Shown here: piece by piece, positions 1 through 4,888 of the stretch | Layout of the letters: every line of letters begins with the position of its first letter | How positions within the stretch are numbered: the stretch's first letter is position 1 | NCBI GenBank assembly: GCA_900541175.1 | Contig: UQIT01000047.1 | Location: 1 to 6,889, forward strand | DNA from: an uncultured Collinsella sp. | GTDB lineage: Bacteria > Actinomycetota > Coriobacteriia > Coriobacteriales > Coriobacteriaceae | DNA length: 6,889 nucleotides | Direction of reading: 5' to 3' | Translations under genes and position numbers: made by a program | Notes under the pieces: model-generated | The model's database searches: none | Told to the model about the DNA's origin: nothing | Seen by the model: the letters and a program-made list of their open reading frames with translations, nothing else

Positions 1-57
1 GGCAAGCGCGGCGGCAGCTCCCGTCGCCCCGGTGACGGCGGCGGCAAGCGCAAGTAA
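1..57 (+). CDS. C-terminal tail of an upstream protein, Gly/Arg/Lys-rich (partial)
   Basis: Frame 1 is open from the window edge to the TAA at 55-57 and encodes 18 residues, almost all Gly, Lys, Arg, Ser and Pro. Such basic, glycine-rich tails are common at the end of RNA-binding proteins, for example DEAD-box RNA helicases, where they help hold RNA. The visible part has no catalytic motif, so the product cannot be named; an RNA helicase is only a guess. A strong intrinsic terminator begins about 33 bases after the stop, which supports this being the true end of a transcription unit. Confidence 0.6.
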   Translation, partial: GKRGGSSRRPGDGGGKRK

Positions 58-90
58 CATACGCATCGCCCGCTAGAGCGAGGTGAACCA

Positions 91-124
91 AGGGCCCCGA
101 GCAACTACGCTCGGGGCCCTTTTT
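91..124 (+). terminator. Rho-independent terminator of the upstream gene
   Basis: AGGGCCCCGAG (91-101) and CTCGGGGCCCT (110-120) form a perfect 11-bp GC-rich stem with an 8-nt loop. A run of five T (120-124), then G and three more T, follows at once. This is a textbook intrinsic terminator for the gene ending at base 57. Confidence 0.93.
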
Positions 125-231
125 GTTTGCCGTATCCGATCGCTAGTTCAAATGTGATTTCCTCGGGAATGCATCTAGAGGATGCCGTGGGCCTGTTTCC
201 TACCATGCGGCAATGGGTCCCATGGGGTGCG

Positions 232-257
232 CCGTGCATTTTTTGGAGTATTCTGCA
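232..257 (+). repeat. Left arm of a 26-nt interrupted inverted repeat
   Basis: The arm reads CCGTGCA (232-238), six bases of T (239-244), then GGAGTATTCTGCA (245-257). The same two blocks, with a different 6-nt centre, occur inverted at 443-468. Twenty of the 26 positions are shared exactly. The function is unknown; a small mobile-element end, a conserved intergenic repeat or one side of a long-range RNA stem are all possible. Confidence 0.65.
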
Positions 258-354
258 GTTCGAGTTGTCTGCATATGATTTGACGTCGCCAACGGTGGCT
301 TTCGGATATCCCTAGCGAGCGTTCTGAGTCAGATTTCGTCGTTTTCCGGAGCAG

Positions 355-401
355 GGGCGCGTCATTCTCGCCATGTCGGAACCCAAAATGACGCAGCGCC
401 C
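355..401 (+). other. Bulged stem-loop in the gene-free region
   Basis: GCGTCATT (359-366) pairs perfectly with AATGACGC (387-394). The stem extends through GGGC (355-358) with GCCC (398-401) across a 3-nt bulge (395-397), around a 20-nt loop. That is twelve base pairs in total. No T tract follows, so it is not a simple terminator. It lies between the arms of the inverted repeat at 232-257 and 443-468. Confidence 0.5.
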
Positions 402-442
402 TAAAGGTTTGCCCGCTCGGGGTATTGCTGGCGCGGTCACGT

Positions 443-468
443 TGCAGAATACTCCGTTTTTTGCACGG
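443..468 (-). repeat. Right arm of the 26-nt interrupted inverted repeat
   Basis: TGCAGAATACTCC (443-455), a short T-rich centre, and TGCACGG (462-468) are the reverse complement of the blocks at 245-257 and 232-238. The arms are 185 bases apart. Beyond the arms only short fragments such as ATGGG are shared, and no target-site duplication is evident. Confidence 0.65.
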
Positions 469-505
469 GCCAGGATGGGGTACCTCGGGAGAACACGACG
501 GTATC

Positions 506-541
506 CCGTAAATATATACAATCTGTACCGTAATTTATACA
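506..541. repeat. AT-rich tandem near-repeat CCGTAAnTwTATACA
   Basis: CCGTAAATATATACA (506-520) is repeated as CCGTAATTTATACA (528-541), with starts 22 bp apart, about two helical turns. The stretch is far richer in A and T than its surroundings and each copy ends in a TATACA hexamer that could serve as a -10 box, but no good -35 box sits at the right distance. It could be a protein-binding site or a weak promoter; this is inference. Confidence 0.4.
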
Positions 542-566
542 AAACGAAGAGGTAGACAGCGTAGGG

Positions 567-595
567 TTGGTGCATTGGGGTGCTTGATGCACCAA
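567..595. repeat. 9-bp inverted repeat, possible operator or REP-like unit
   Basis: TTGGTGCAT (567-575) and ATGCACCAA (587-595) are perfect inverted copies with an 11-nt spacer. The left half continues as TGGTGCATTGGGG (568-580), which recurs in reverse complement after the EFR1 gene at 1505-1517. A TATACT hexamer (616-621) lies 20 bases downstream, so the repeat could act as an operator near a promoter, or it could be a fragment of the same repeat family as 1457-1561. Confidence 0.5.
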
Positions 596-661
596 AATGG
601 GGATCCCACGTGCCGTATACTCTGGCTGGATGTGAAAACGGCTTGACGCGTTGCCAGACGT

Positions 662-671
662 AGGGGGAGGG
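662..671 (+). promoter_or_regulatory. Strong Shine-Dalgarno that argues for a CTG start at 679
   Basis: AGGGGGAGGG (662-671) is the only purine-rich ribosome binding site near the EFR1 gene. It stands 7 nt before CTG at 679 but 25 nt before the GTG at 697, so it fits the CTG. Confidence 0.6.
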
Positions 672-678
672 TGTCTCG

Positions 679-1440
679 CTGAGCGTATTCGAAATTGTGT
701 TTAGTCCGACGGGTGGAACGCAGAAGGTGTCTGGCCTTGTGGCCGGGGCACTGGACAAGAATACCGTTACCGTCGATCTGACCGATAGCGGGCTAGATTT
801 CAGCGCTGTCTCGATGACTGAGGACGACGTGGCCGTAATCTCTGTGCCGGCGTATGCCGGTAGAATCCCGGCTGTGGTGGCTGACCGGTTGGGCATGGTT
901 CACGGCAACGGAGCGCGGGCCGTTCTGGTGTGCGTCTACGGAAACCGCGCGTTTGAGGACACGCTCGTAGAGCTGGAGGACGTTGCGAAGCATGCGGGAT
1001 TCCGGGTGATCGCGGCAGTTGCGGCCATTGCAGAACATTCCATTGCGCGACAGTTTGCTGCCGGTCGTCCGGATGCGCAGGATGCGGCGCAGCTTGCTGA
1101 GTTTGCTCAGCAAATTCAGCAAAAGCTGTTGGCTGAGGATGCGTCCGAGCCCTCTATCCCCGGCAATCGTCCTTATAAACAAGCTGGAGGTCACCGCATG
1201 GCGCCCGAGGCAACAGAGGATTGCGTCTCCTGCGGTGCATGCGCCGCGGCGTGCCCCGTTTGTGCTATCGACAAGGGTGACCCCAAACGAGCAGCTGGCG
1301 AGGCGTGCATCTCCTGCATGCGCTGCATCGCCGTATGTCCGCGAGGTGCTCGCAAGCTTGATTCCAGCAAACTATCCGCTGTTTCCCAGATGCTGAGCAA
1401 GGTTTGCGTCGTGCGGAAGGAATGCGAGCTCTTCATCTAG
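679..1440 (+). CDS. EFR1-type ferredoxin: flavodoxin-like domain plus two 4Fe-4S clusters
   Basis: Probably a cytoplasmic electron carrier combining an FMN-binding flavodoxin-like domain with a bacterial 2x[4Fe-4S] ferredoxin; the redox partners are unknown. Numbered from the GTG at 697, the phosphate-binding loop SPTGGT is at residues 3-8, PAYAGRIP at 51-58, YGNRAFED at 81-88, and AEHS at 112-115, all typical of this family. Two CxxCxxCxxxCP clusters follow at C176/179/182/186 and C204/207/210/214. Starting at 697 would delete the first beta strand (VFEIVFSP), whereas CTG at 679 restores it and has a Shine-Dalgarno 7 nt upstream, giving 253 residues; I prefer CTG, with GTG 697 as the alternative. 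The first cluster ends CPVCAI, with an extra Cys189 where Gly or Ala is usual. The gene stands alone, flanked by REP-like repeats. Confidence 0.85.
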   Translation: MSVFEIVFSPTGGTQKVSGLVAGALDKNTVTVDLTDSGLDFSAVSMTEDDVAVISVPAYAGRIPAVVADRLGMVHGNGARAVLVCVYGNRAFEDTLVELEDVAKHAGFRVIAAVAAIAEHSIARQFAAGRPDAQDAAQLAEFAQQIQQKLLAEDASEPSIPGNRPYKQAGGHRMAPEATEDCVSCGACAAACPVCAIDKGDPKRAAGEACISCMRCIAVCPRGARKLDSSKLSAVSQMLSKVCVVRKECELFI

Positions 1441-1456
1441 CGCATACGAAATTGGC

Positions 1457-1513
1457 GCAATGGGGCCAGGTTAATCTGCACCGACCTGGTGCAAACAAAC
1501 CTGTCCCCAATGC
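1457..1513. repeat. Large REP-like imperfect palindrome after the EFR1 gene
   Basis: Arms 1461-1482 and 1488-1509 are 22 nt each, pair at 18 positions and enclose a 5-nt loop. Beyond one A-A mismatch the stem gains three more pairs (1457-1459 with 1511-1513). Key blocks are TGGGG/CCCCA, CAGGTT/AACCTG and GCACC/GGTGC. It starts 16 nt after the stop codon but has no T tract, so it resembles repetitive extragenic palindromes of the GGGGACAGG type more than an intrinsic terminator. It may still protect the 3' end of the EFR1 transcript. Confidence 0.65.
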
Positions 1514-1561
1514 ACCAGAGCAAGGAGTGTCCCCGGGTGCCGGCAGAAAAGGAACGTCCCT
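1498..1561 (+). repeat. Three spaced GTCCC units, tail of the REP-like region
   Basis: AACCTGTCCCC (1498-1508), GGAGTGTCCCC (1524-1534) and GGAACGTCCCT (1551-1561) share an (A/G)xxxxGTCCCY core and recur at about 26-27-nt spacing. CCCCAATGCACCA (1505-1517) within it is the reverse complement of 568-580. The arrangement suggests remnants of a repeated intergenic element. Confidence 0.5.
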
Positions 1562-1609
1562 AAGTACCGCATAAATACCGTTTATCGGAGAAAAAATACC
1601 GTTCGCCGG
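1562..1609. repeat. Phased TACCG repeats upstream of the PTS operon promoter
   Basis: AAATACCGTTTATCGG (1573-1588) and AAATACCGTTCGCCGG (1594-1609) are direct repeats 21 bp apart, with a third partial copy AAGTACCG at 1562-1569. The TACCG cores start at 1565, 1576 and 1597, spaced 11 and 21 bp, so all face the same side of the helix. Lying just upstream of the likely -35 box at 1619, they look like activator or repressor half-sites. The binding protein is unknown. Confidence 0.5.
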
Positions 1610-1618
1610 TCATAATGA

Positions 1619-1646
1619 TTGTTCCGGCTTTGGGCTTGTCTACAAT
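1619..1646 (+). promoter_or_regulatory. Putative sigma70-type promoter of the alpha-glucoside PTS operon
   Basis: TTGTTC (1619-1624) and TACAAT (1641-1646) are separated by 16 nt. The -10 box is a good match and the -35 is weak, which fits a promoter helped by an activator at the phased TACCG repeats. Transcription would begin near 1653, leaving about 130 nt of leader before the EIIA start, enough to contain the RAT and attenuator. Confidence 0.45.
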
Positions 1647-1666
1647 AACCCCCGTAAAAGAAATGC

Positions 1667-1703
1667 GGAAGGTTACCGAGTCCCCTCGGACGTGGGCCTA
1701 ACC
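1667..1703 (+). promoter_or_regulatory. Ribonucleic antiterminator (RAT)-like element, target of the BglG/LicT-type protein
   Basis: BglG/LicT-type RATs follow the pattern GGATTGTTACTG ... GGCAAAACC. Here GGAAGGTTACCG (1667-1678) matches the 5' half at 9 of 12 positions and GGCCTAACC (1695-1703) the 3' half at 7 of 9. The flanks pair as GGTTA (1671-1675) with TAACC (1699-1703), and CCGAG (1676-1680) with CTCGG (1685-1689). The middle is about 8 nt longer than in the classical Bacillus elements. The antiterminator gene lies in the same operon, and the 3' half is shared with a competing terminator stem, both expected for this mechanism. Confidence 0.55.
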
Positions 1704-1765
1704 AAAGTCTTTGATCGCGAGCGTCTCAATGGGCGCATTCGATTGATTTTGGTTGGGCTATATTT
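1696..1765 (+). terminator. Leader attenuator overlapping the RAT
   Basis: Bases 1696-1707 (GCCTAACCAAAG) pair with 1747-1758 (TTTTGGTTGGGC) in a continuous 12-bp stem with two G-U pairs. The 39-nt loop can itself close through ATCG/CGAT. TATATTTA follows, a moderate U-rich tail. The left arm includes the last eight bases of the RAT, so the two structures exclude each other. The weak U tract lowers confidence. Confidence 0.5.
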
Positions 1766-1783
1766 ATGAAGGGACATGTCACC

Positions 1784-2296
1784 ATGGGTTTCTTTTCTCG
1801 CCTAATGGGTGGCTCGGATAAGCAGACGACTGCGGCTTCCGAGTTCGAAATCCTCGCTCCCGTTTCCGGCGAGCTTGTTCATCTAGAAAATACCAATGAC
1901 CCCGCTTTTAGCAGCCGTGCAGTGGGCGATGGCGTTGCCGTGGTTCCCCAAGAGGGAACGGTGTGCGCTCCTGTTTCCGGCACCGTCGCGGCGCTGTTTC
2001 CGACTGAGCACGCGCTGGGCATCATGTCCGACGACAGCTCTGCTCAGGTGATGCTGCATATCGGAATCGACACTGTTAAACTTGAGGGCAAGGGCTTCCA
2101 TGCGCTTGTTGCCCAGGGTGATCACGTTGACGCGGGCCAGCCCCTCGTCGAGGTCGATTTCGACGTGGTCCGCGCCGCCGGCTTCGATCCCACGGTCTTC
2201 GTTATCGTGTGCGAGCGCTCGGAGAACTCGACTCTTCGTGAGCATGCTTCCGGCCCTGTTGCTGTTAAAGAGCCTGTCGTCTGGCTTTCCGAGTAA
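1784..2296 (+). CDS. PTS EIIA component, glucose-family (Crr-like)
   Basis: A soluble EIIA of the glucose superfamily, 170 residues, the usual size. It takes phosphate from HPr and passes it to the EIIB domain of a sugar permease. The fold shows ILAPVSGE (23-30), the central VCAPVSGTVAALFPTEHALGI (60-80, in two parts) and MLHIGIDTVKL (90-100). The phosphorylated histidine is His92 and the supporting active-site histidine His76. ATG 1784 is chosen because GAAGGGA (1768-1774) sits 9 nt upstream; the in-frame ATG at 1766 overlaps this site and would add six unconserved residues. The downstream permease has no EIIA domain of its own, so this gene supplies it. It is first in the operon, behind the RAT/attenuator leader. 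Confidence 0.92.
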   Translation: MGFFSRLMGGSDKQTTAASEFEILAPVSGELVHLENTNDPAFSSRAVGDGVAVVPQEGTVCAPVSGTVAALFPTEHALGIMSDDSSAQVMLHIGIDTVKLEGKGFHALVAQGDHVDAGQPLVEVDFDVVRAAGFDPTVFVIVCERSENSTLREHASGPVAVKEPVVWLSE

Positions 2297-2314
2297 ATTC
2301 TTGTGGTGGGTACC

Positions 2315-3169
2315 GTGGTTATCAAGCGAGGTTTTAACAACAACGTCGCAATGGTCACTTCGGACGATGGCTCCGAGCTCATCGTCATCGGTCGAGGCCT
2401 CTGCTTTGGCCGTCATGCCGGCGATGCCATCGACGAGGCGTCGATCGAAAAGACCTACGCGTTGCAGGAGGGAACTTCTCAGGATTCGCGTACGATTGAC
2501 CGCTTGGCACATCTTTTGGAGTCCATCCCCACCGTCAACCTCGTGATTGCCGAGGACATTGTTCAGATGCTCCGTCGAGAGCTCAATGTTGATATCAACG
2601 ACAAGATTCTCATTGCTCTCGCAGACCATATCAGCCTTGCTTTGGAGCGCGAGCGCAAGGGCGTCTCCTGTGAGAATCCGTTGCTGCTCGAGATCCAGCA
2701 GTTCTATCGCAAGGAGTATGCACTTGCGGGCCGTGCGCTGCAGATTATCAAGGAGTATATGGGCATTCAGATGAGCGAAGAAGAGCAGGGTTTCATTACG
2801 CTGCATATCGTCAACGCCACCATGCCGCAACGCTCCGATCGTTTGATTGTTTCGGTCCAGCTTGTTCGCGACGTGCTCGCGATTGTTTCCAAGCGCTATG
2901 CTACGACCCTCGATGACACCTCGCTGCCTTACGAACGTTTCGTTCGTCACCTGCAGTTTTTCGCACAGCGAGCGCTCGATCCTACGGCAGGGCAAATCAA
3001 CGGAGACGCGCTGTTCCGAATCGATGAAACGGCGTATCCGTGCGCATTCTCGTGCGCGGACGCCATAGCCGCCCACTTGTCGTCTACCTATAACGTTGTC
3101 GTTACCGATGCTGAGAAGAGTTATCTCGCATATCACATTGTTAACCTGCTTGGAGAACCTGGTCTCTAG
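2315..3169 (+). CDS. BglG/LicT-family transcription antiterminator with two PRDs
   Basis: An RNA-binding antiterminator that stabilises a RAT hairpin and prevents an overlapping terminator from forming; PTS proteins phosphorylate its PRD histidines to switch activity. From GTG 2315 it has 284 residues, close to the family norm of about 280. The N-terminal RNA-binding (CAT) domain spans about 1-56 with NNN (8-10) and VIGRGLCFGR (24-33). PRD1 (about 66-170) has His105 (ADHISLAL) and His164 (LHIVNA); PRD2 (about 176-280) has His212 (VRHLQFFAQR) and His274 (YHIVNL). GTGs at 2303, 2306 and 2315 are all in frame. The last places NNN at the same distance from the start as in LicT and has GGTGG 5 nt upstream. 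Starts at 2303 or 2306 would add three or four residues. It begins within 20 nt of the EIIA stop, so translation is probably coupled. Confidence 0.92.
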   Translation: MVIKRGFNNNVAMVTSDDGSELIVIGRGLCFGRHAGDAIDEASIEKTYALQEGTSQDSRTIDRLAHLLESIPTVNLVIAEDIVQMLRRELNVDINDKILIALADHISLALERERKGVSCENPLLLEIQQFYRKEYALAGRALQIIKEYMGIQMSEEEQGFITLHIVNATMPQRSDRLIVSVQLVRDVLAIVSKRYATTLDDTSLPYERFVRHLQFFAQRALDPTAGQINGDALFRIDETAYPCAFSCADAIAAHLSSTYNVVVTDAEKSYLAYHIVNLLGEPGL

Positions 3170-3268
3170 GCATAACGTGCCCACACATCGATTGATATAA
3201 GGCAAGGCTCACGGTCTTGTCCAGGGCACATCTGTCTTAATTTGCGGAAAAGGAAGGGGAGTACCGCT
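3170..3268 (+). other. Short intergenic spacer before the EIICB gene
   Basis: This 99-nt gap contains GTGCCC (3177-3182) and GGGCAC (3224-3229), which could close a loose loop, and the Shine-Dalgarno AGGAAGGGGAG (3251-3261). I see no RAT-like sequence and no T tract, so the permease gene is probably read through from upstream. Confidence 0.4.
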
Positions 3269-4885
3269 ATGACCGCAAAAAAGAAGTTCAATTTCAAAGC
3301 GCCGTTGGAGGTGTTCGCGAAGTCGATCGTTCAGCCGATGATGTATCTCTCGGTTGCCGGCATCCTGCTCATCGTGGGCATCATTCTGACCAACAAGACC
3401 ATCTGCGCTTTGGTCCCCGTACTGGGCTCCGGTCCGTTCCAGCTTGTGGGCGCCGTTGTCTATCAGTCGCTGATGTTTATCATCAACAACCTCTCGATTC
3501 TGTTCTGCGTGGGCATCGCCGGCGCCATGGCAAAGAAGAACAAGGGCCATGCTTCGCTGATTGCCCTGATGTCGTTCTTCCTGTTCCTGCAGGCTAACAA
3601 CATCGTGCTCAACGCCACCGGCTCTCTTGCCGATGCGAGCGGCATGCTCGGTCTTACCGGAACCGGCCAGGCCACCGTTATGGGCATTCAGGTGCTCGAT
3701 ACCGGCGTGTTCGGCGGCATCATCCTTGGTTGCATCACCGGTGCCGTGTTCAACAAGTACTCGAACAAGCAGTTCCCCATTGCCCTTTCGATGTTCTCGG
3801 GCGTCCGCTTCCCGTTCCTGATTATGATCATCATTTCCTGGATCATGGGCGCTGGCTTCTGCATCGTTTGGCCTCCGGTTCAGGGTGCCATCTCCTCCGT
3901 TGCCGGCATCATTAAGGAGTCGGGCAACATCGGTCTGTTTATCTACGGCATGCTCAACAAGCTGCTCGTTCCCACCGGTCTGCACCACCTCATCTACACC
4001 CCGTTCCAGTTCTCCGATGTGGGTGGCACCCTGACGCTGGGTGATCAGGTTATTGCCGGCGCCTATCCCATCCGTGTTGCCGAGATGGCAATGACGGGTC
4101 AGCCCTTCTCCGATAGTACGTATTTCAACAGCTACACCTTCAACAACCTGTGGCCCTACATCGGTATCGGTCTCGCCTTTATCGTCACCGCTTACAAGGG
4201 GAACAAGGATAAGACCAAGGCCGTTATTATCCCGCTGATCATCACCGCCGTGCTCTCCTGCGTGACCGAGCCCATGGACTTCCTCTTTGTCTTTGCCGCT
4301 CCCGTGCTCTTTGTCGTTCACTCGGTTCTTTCCGGCATCTTCCTGGTCCTGCTCAAGGTCCTCTCCGTGCCCGCTTCGACTGCAGGCGGCATCATCAACA
4401 TCGTGGTTTCCAACCTGGTCCTCGGTGTCGATAAGACCAACTGGCCGGTTATGCTGGTGCTTGGAGTCGTCAACGCCGCTCTGTACTTCTTCCTCTTCAC
4501 CTTCCTTATCAAGAAGCTCAACCTCCACACGCCTGGTCGCGAGGAAGAGTCCGAGCTTGCCGAGTCCGTTGCCGAGGGCGAGGCCGCCGCGTCTGTCGCG
4601 GTGAAGCAGGGCGCTGTTGCCGCGGCTCCCGCAGAGGGCGTCGATGCAGGTATTGCCGACCTGGTCGCAGGTCTTGGTGGCAAGGACAACATCGAGGAGC
4701 TCGAGAACTGCTTTACGCGTCTCCGCGTGAACGTTAAGAACCCGGACCTCATCAATGAGGACCTCATCAACCACGTGCCCAACAGCGGCATCAACCGCAA
4801 CGGCAATAATATCCAGATCATCTTTGGCATGAAGGTCGCCGAGATGCGCGACAAGGTCGAAAACGCAATTGAGAAGGAGCAGTAA
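3269..4885 (+). CDS. PTS EIICB permease, alpha-glucoside/maltose type
   Basis: Membrane permease of the glucose PTS superfamily that transports and phosphorylates a sugar. ATG 3269 gives 538 residues, with AGGAAGGGGAG 7 nt upstream; the TTG at 3242 would add nine residues covering that site and is rejected. EIIC spans about 15-415 with roughly ten hydrophobic segments, the sugar-site motif GLHH (237-240) followed by YTPFQF, and VTEPMDF (332-338) carrying the conserved TEP. An Ala/Glu-rich linker (about 424-458) leads to EIIB (about 460-535), whose phosphorylated Cys481 lies in NCFTRLRV. No EIIA domain is present. The exact sugar cannot be read from sequence, but the GH4 gene four bases downstream points to an alpha-linked disaccharide such as maltose or a sucrose isomer. 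Confidence 0.92.
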   Translation: MTAKKKFNFKAPLEVFAKSIVQPMMYLSVAGILLIVGIILTNKTICALVPVLGSGPFQLVGAVVYQSLMFIINNLSILFCVGIAGAMAKKNKGHASLIALMSFFLFLQANNIVLNATGSLADASGMLGLTGTGQATVMGIQVLDTGVFGGIILGCITGAVFNKYSNKQFPIALSMFSGVRFPFLIMIIISWIMGAGFCIVWPPVQGAISSVAGIIKESGNIGLFIYGMLNKLLVPTGLHHLIYTPFQFSDVGGTLTLGDQVIAGAYPIRVAEMAMTGQPFSDSTYFNSYTFNNLWPYIGIGLAFIVTAYKGNKDKTKAVIIPLIITAVLSCVTEPMDFLFVFAAPVLFVVHSVLSGIFLVLLKVLSVPASTAGGIINIVVSNLVLGVDKTNWPVMLVLGVVNAALYFFLFTFLIKKLNLHTPGREEESELAESVAEGEAAASVAVKQGAVAAAPAEGVDAGIADLVAGLGGKDNIEELENCFTRLRVNVKNPDLINEDLINHVPNSGINRNGNNIQIIFGMKVAEMRDKVENAIEKEQ

Positions 4886-4888
4886 ACA

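Larger units (their letters stand above)
125..678. other. Gene-free region upstream of the EFR1-type gene
   Basis: About 550 bases carry no convincing gene. Short open frames on both strands here lack ribosome binding sites and protein-like composition. What is visible is structure: an inverted repeat pair (232-257 / 443-468), a bulged hairpin (355-401), an AT-rich stretch with a near-duplicate 14-15-mer (506-541), a 9-bp inverted repeat (567-595), a TATACT hexamer (616-621) and the Shine-Dalgarno sequence of the next gene (662-671). I could not place a confident promoter with both -35 and -10 boxes. Confidence 0.6.

Noticed and set aside
127..315. Small plus-strand open frame right after the first terminator
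   Set aside because: No Shine-Dalgarno, unlikely composition, and it spans the inverted-repeat arm at 232-257, which explains the sequence better.
506..541. Possible CRISPR array from the tandem repeat
   Set aside because: Only two imperfect 14-15-nt copies, with a 7-nt gap, far below array size; no cas genes in the window.
643..648. TTGACG as a -35 box for the EFR1 gene
   Set aside because: A -10 box at normal spacing would fall in the Shine-Dalgarno and start region (about 666-671), where no suitable hexamer exists.
312..896. Minus-strand open frame of 194 codons across the gene-free region
   Set aside because: It runs into the EFR1 gene in antisense, lacks a ribosome binding site and has no family motif.
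1883..3205. A 440-codon open frame on the minus strand
   Set aside because: It lies opposite the EIIA and antiterminator genes, both well supported. It has no recognisable motif and is a codon-bias shadow.
3177..3229. A second RAT or terminator before the permease gene
   Set aside because: Only a 6-bp pairing with a 41-nt loop is possible, with no T tract and no match to the RAT pattern.
3242..3268. Upstream TTG start for the permease
   Set aside because: It would make the strong Shine-Dalgarno for ATG 3269 part of the coding sequence and adds residues unlike family N-termini.
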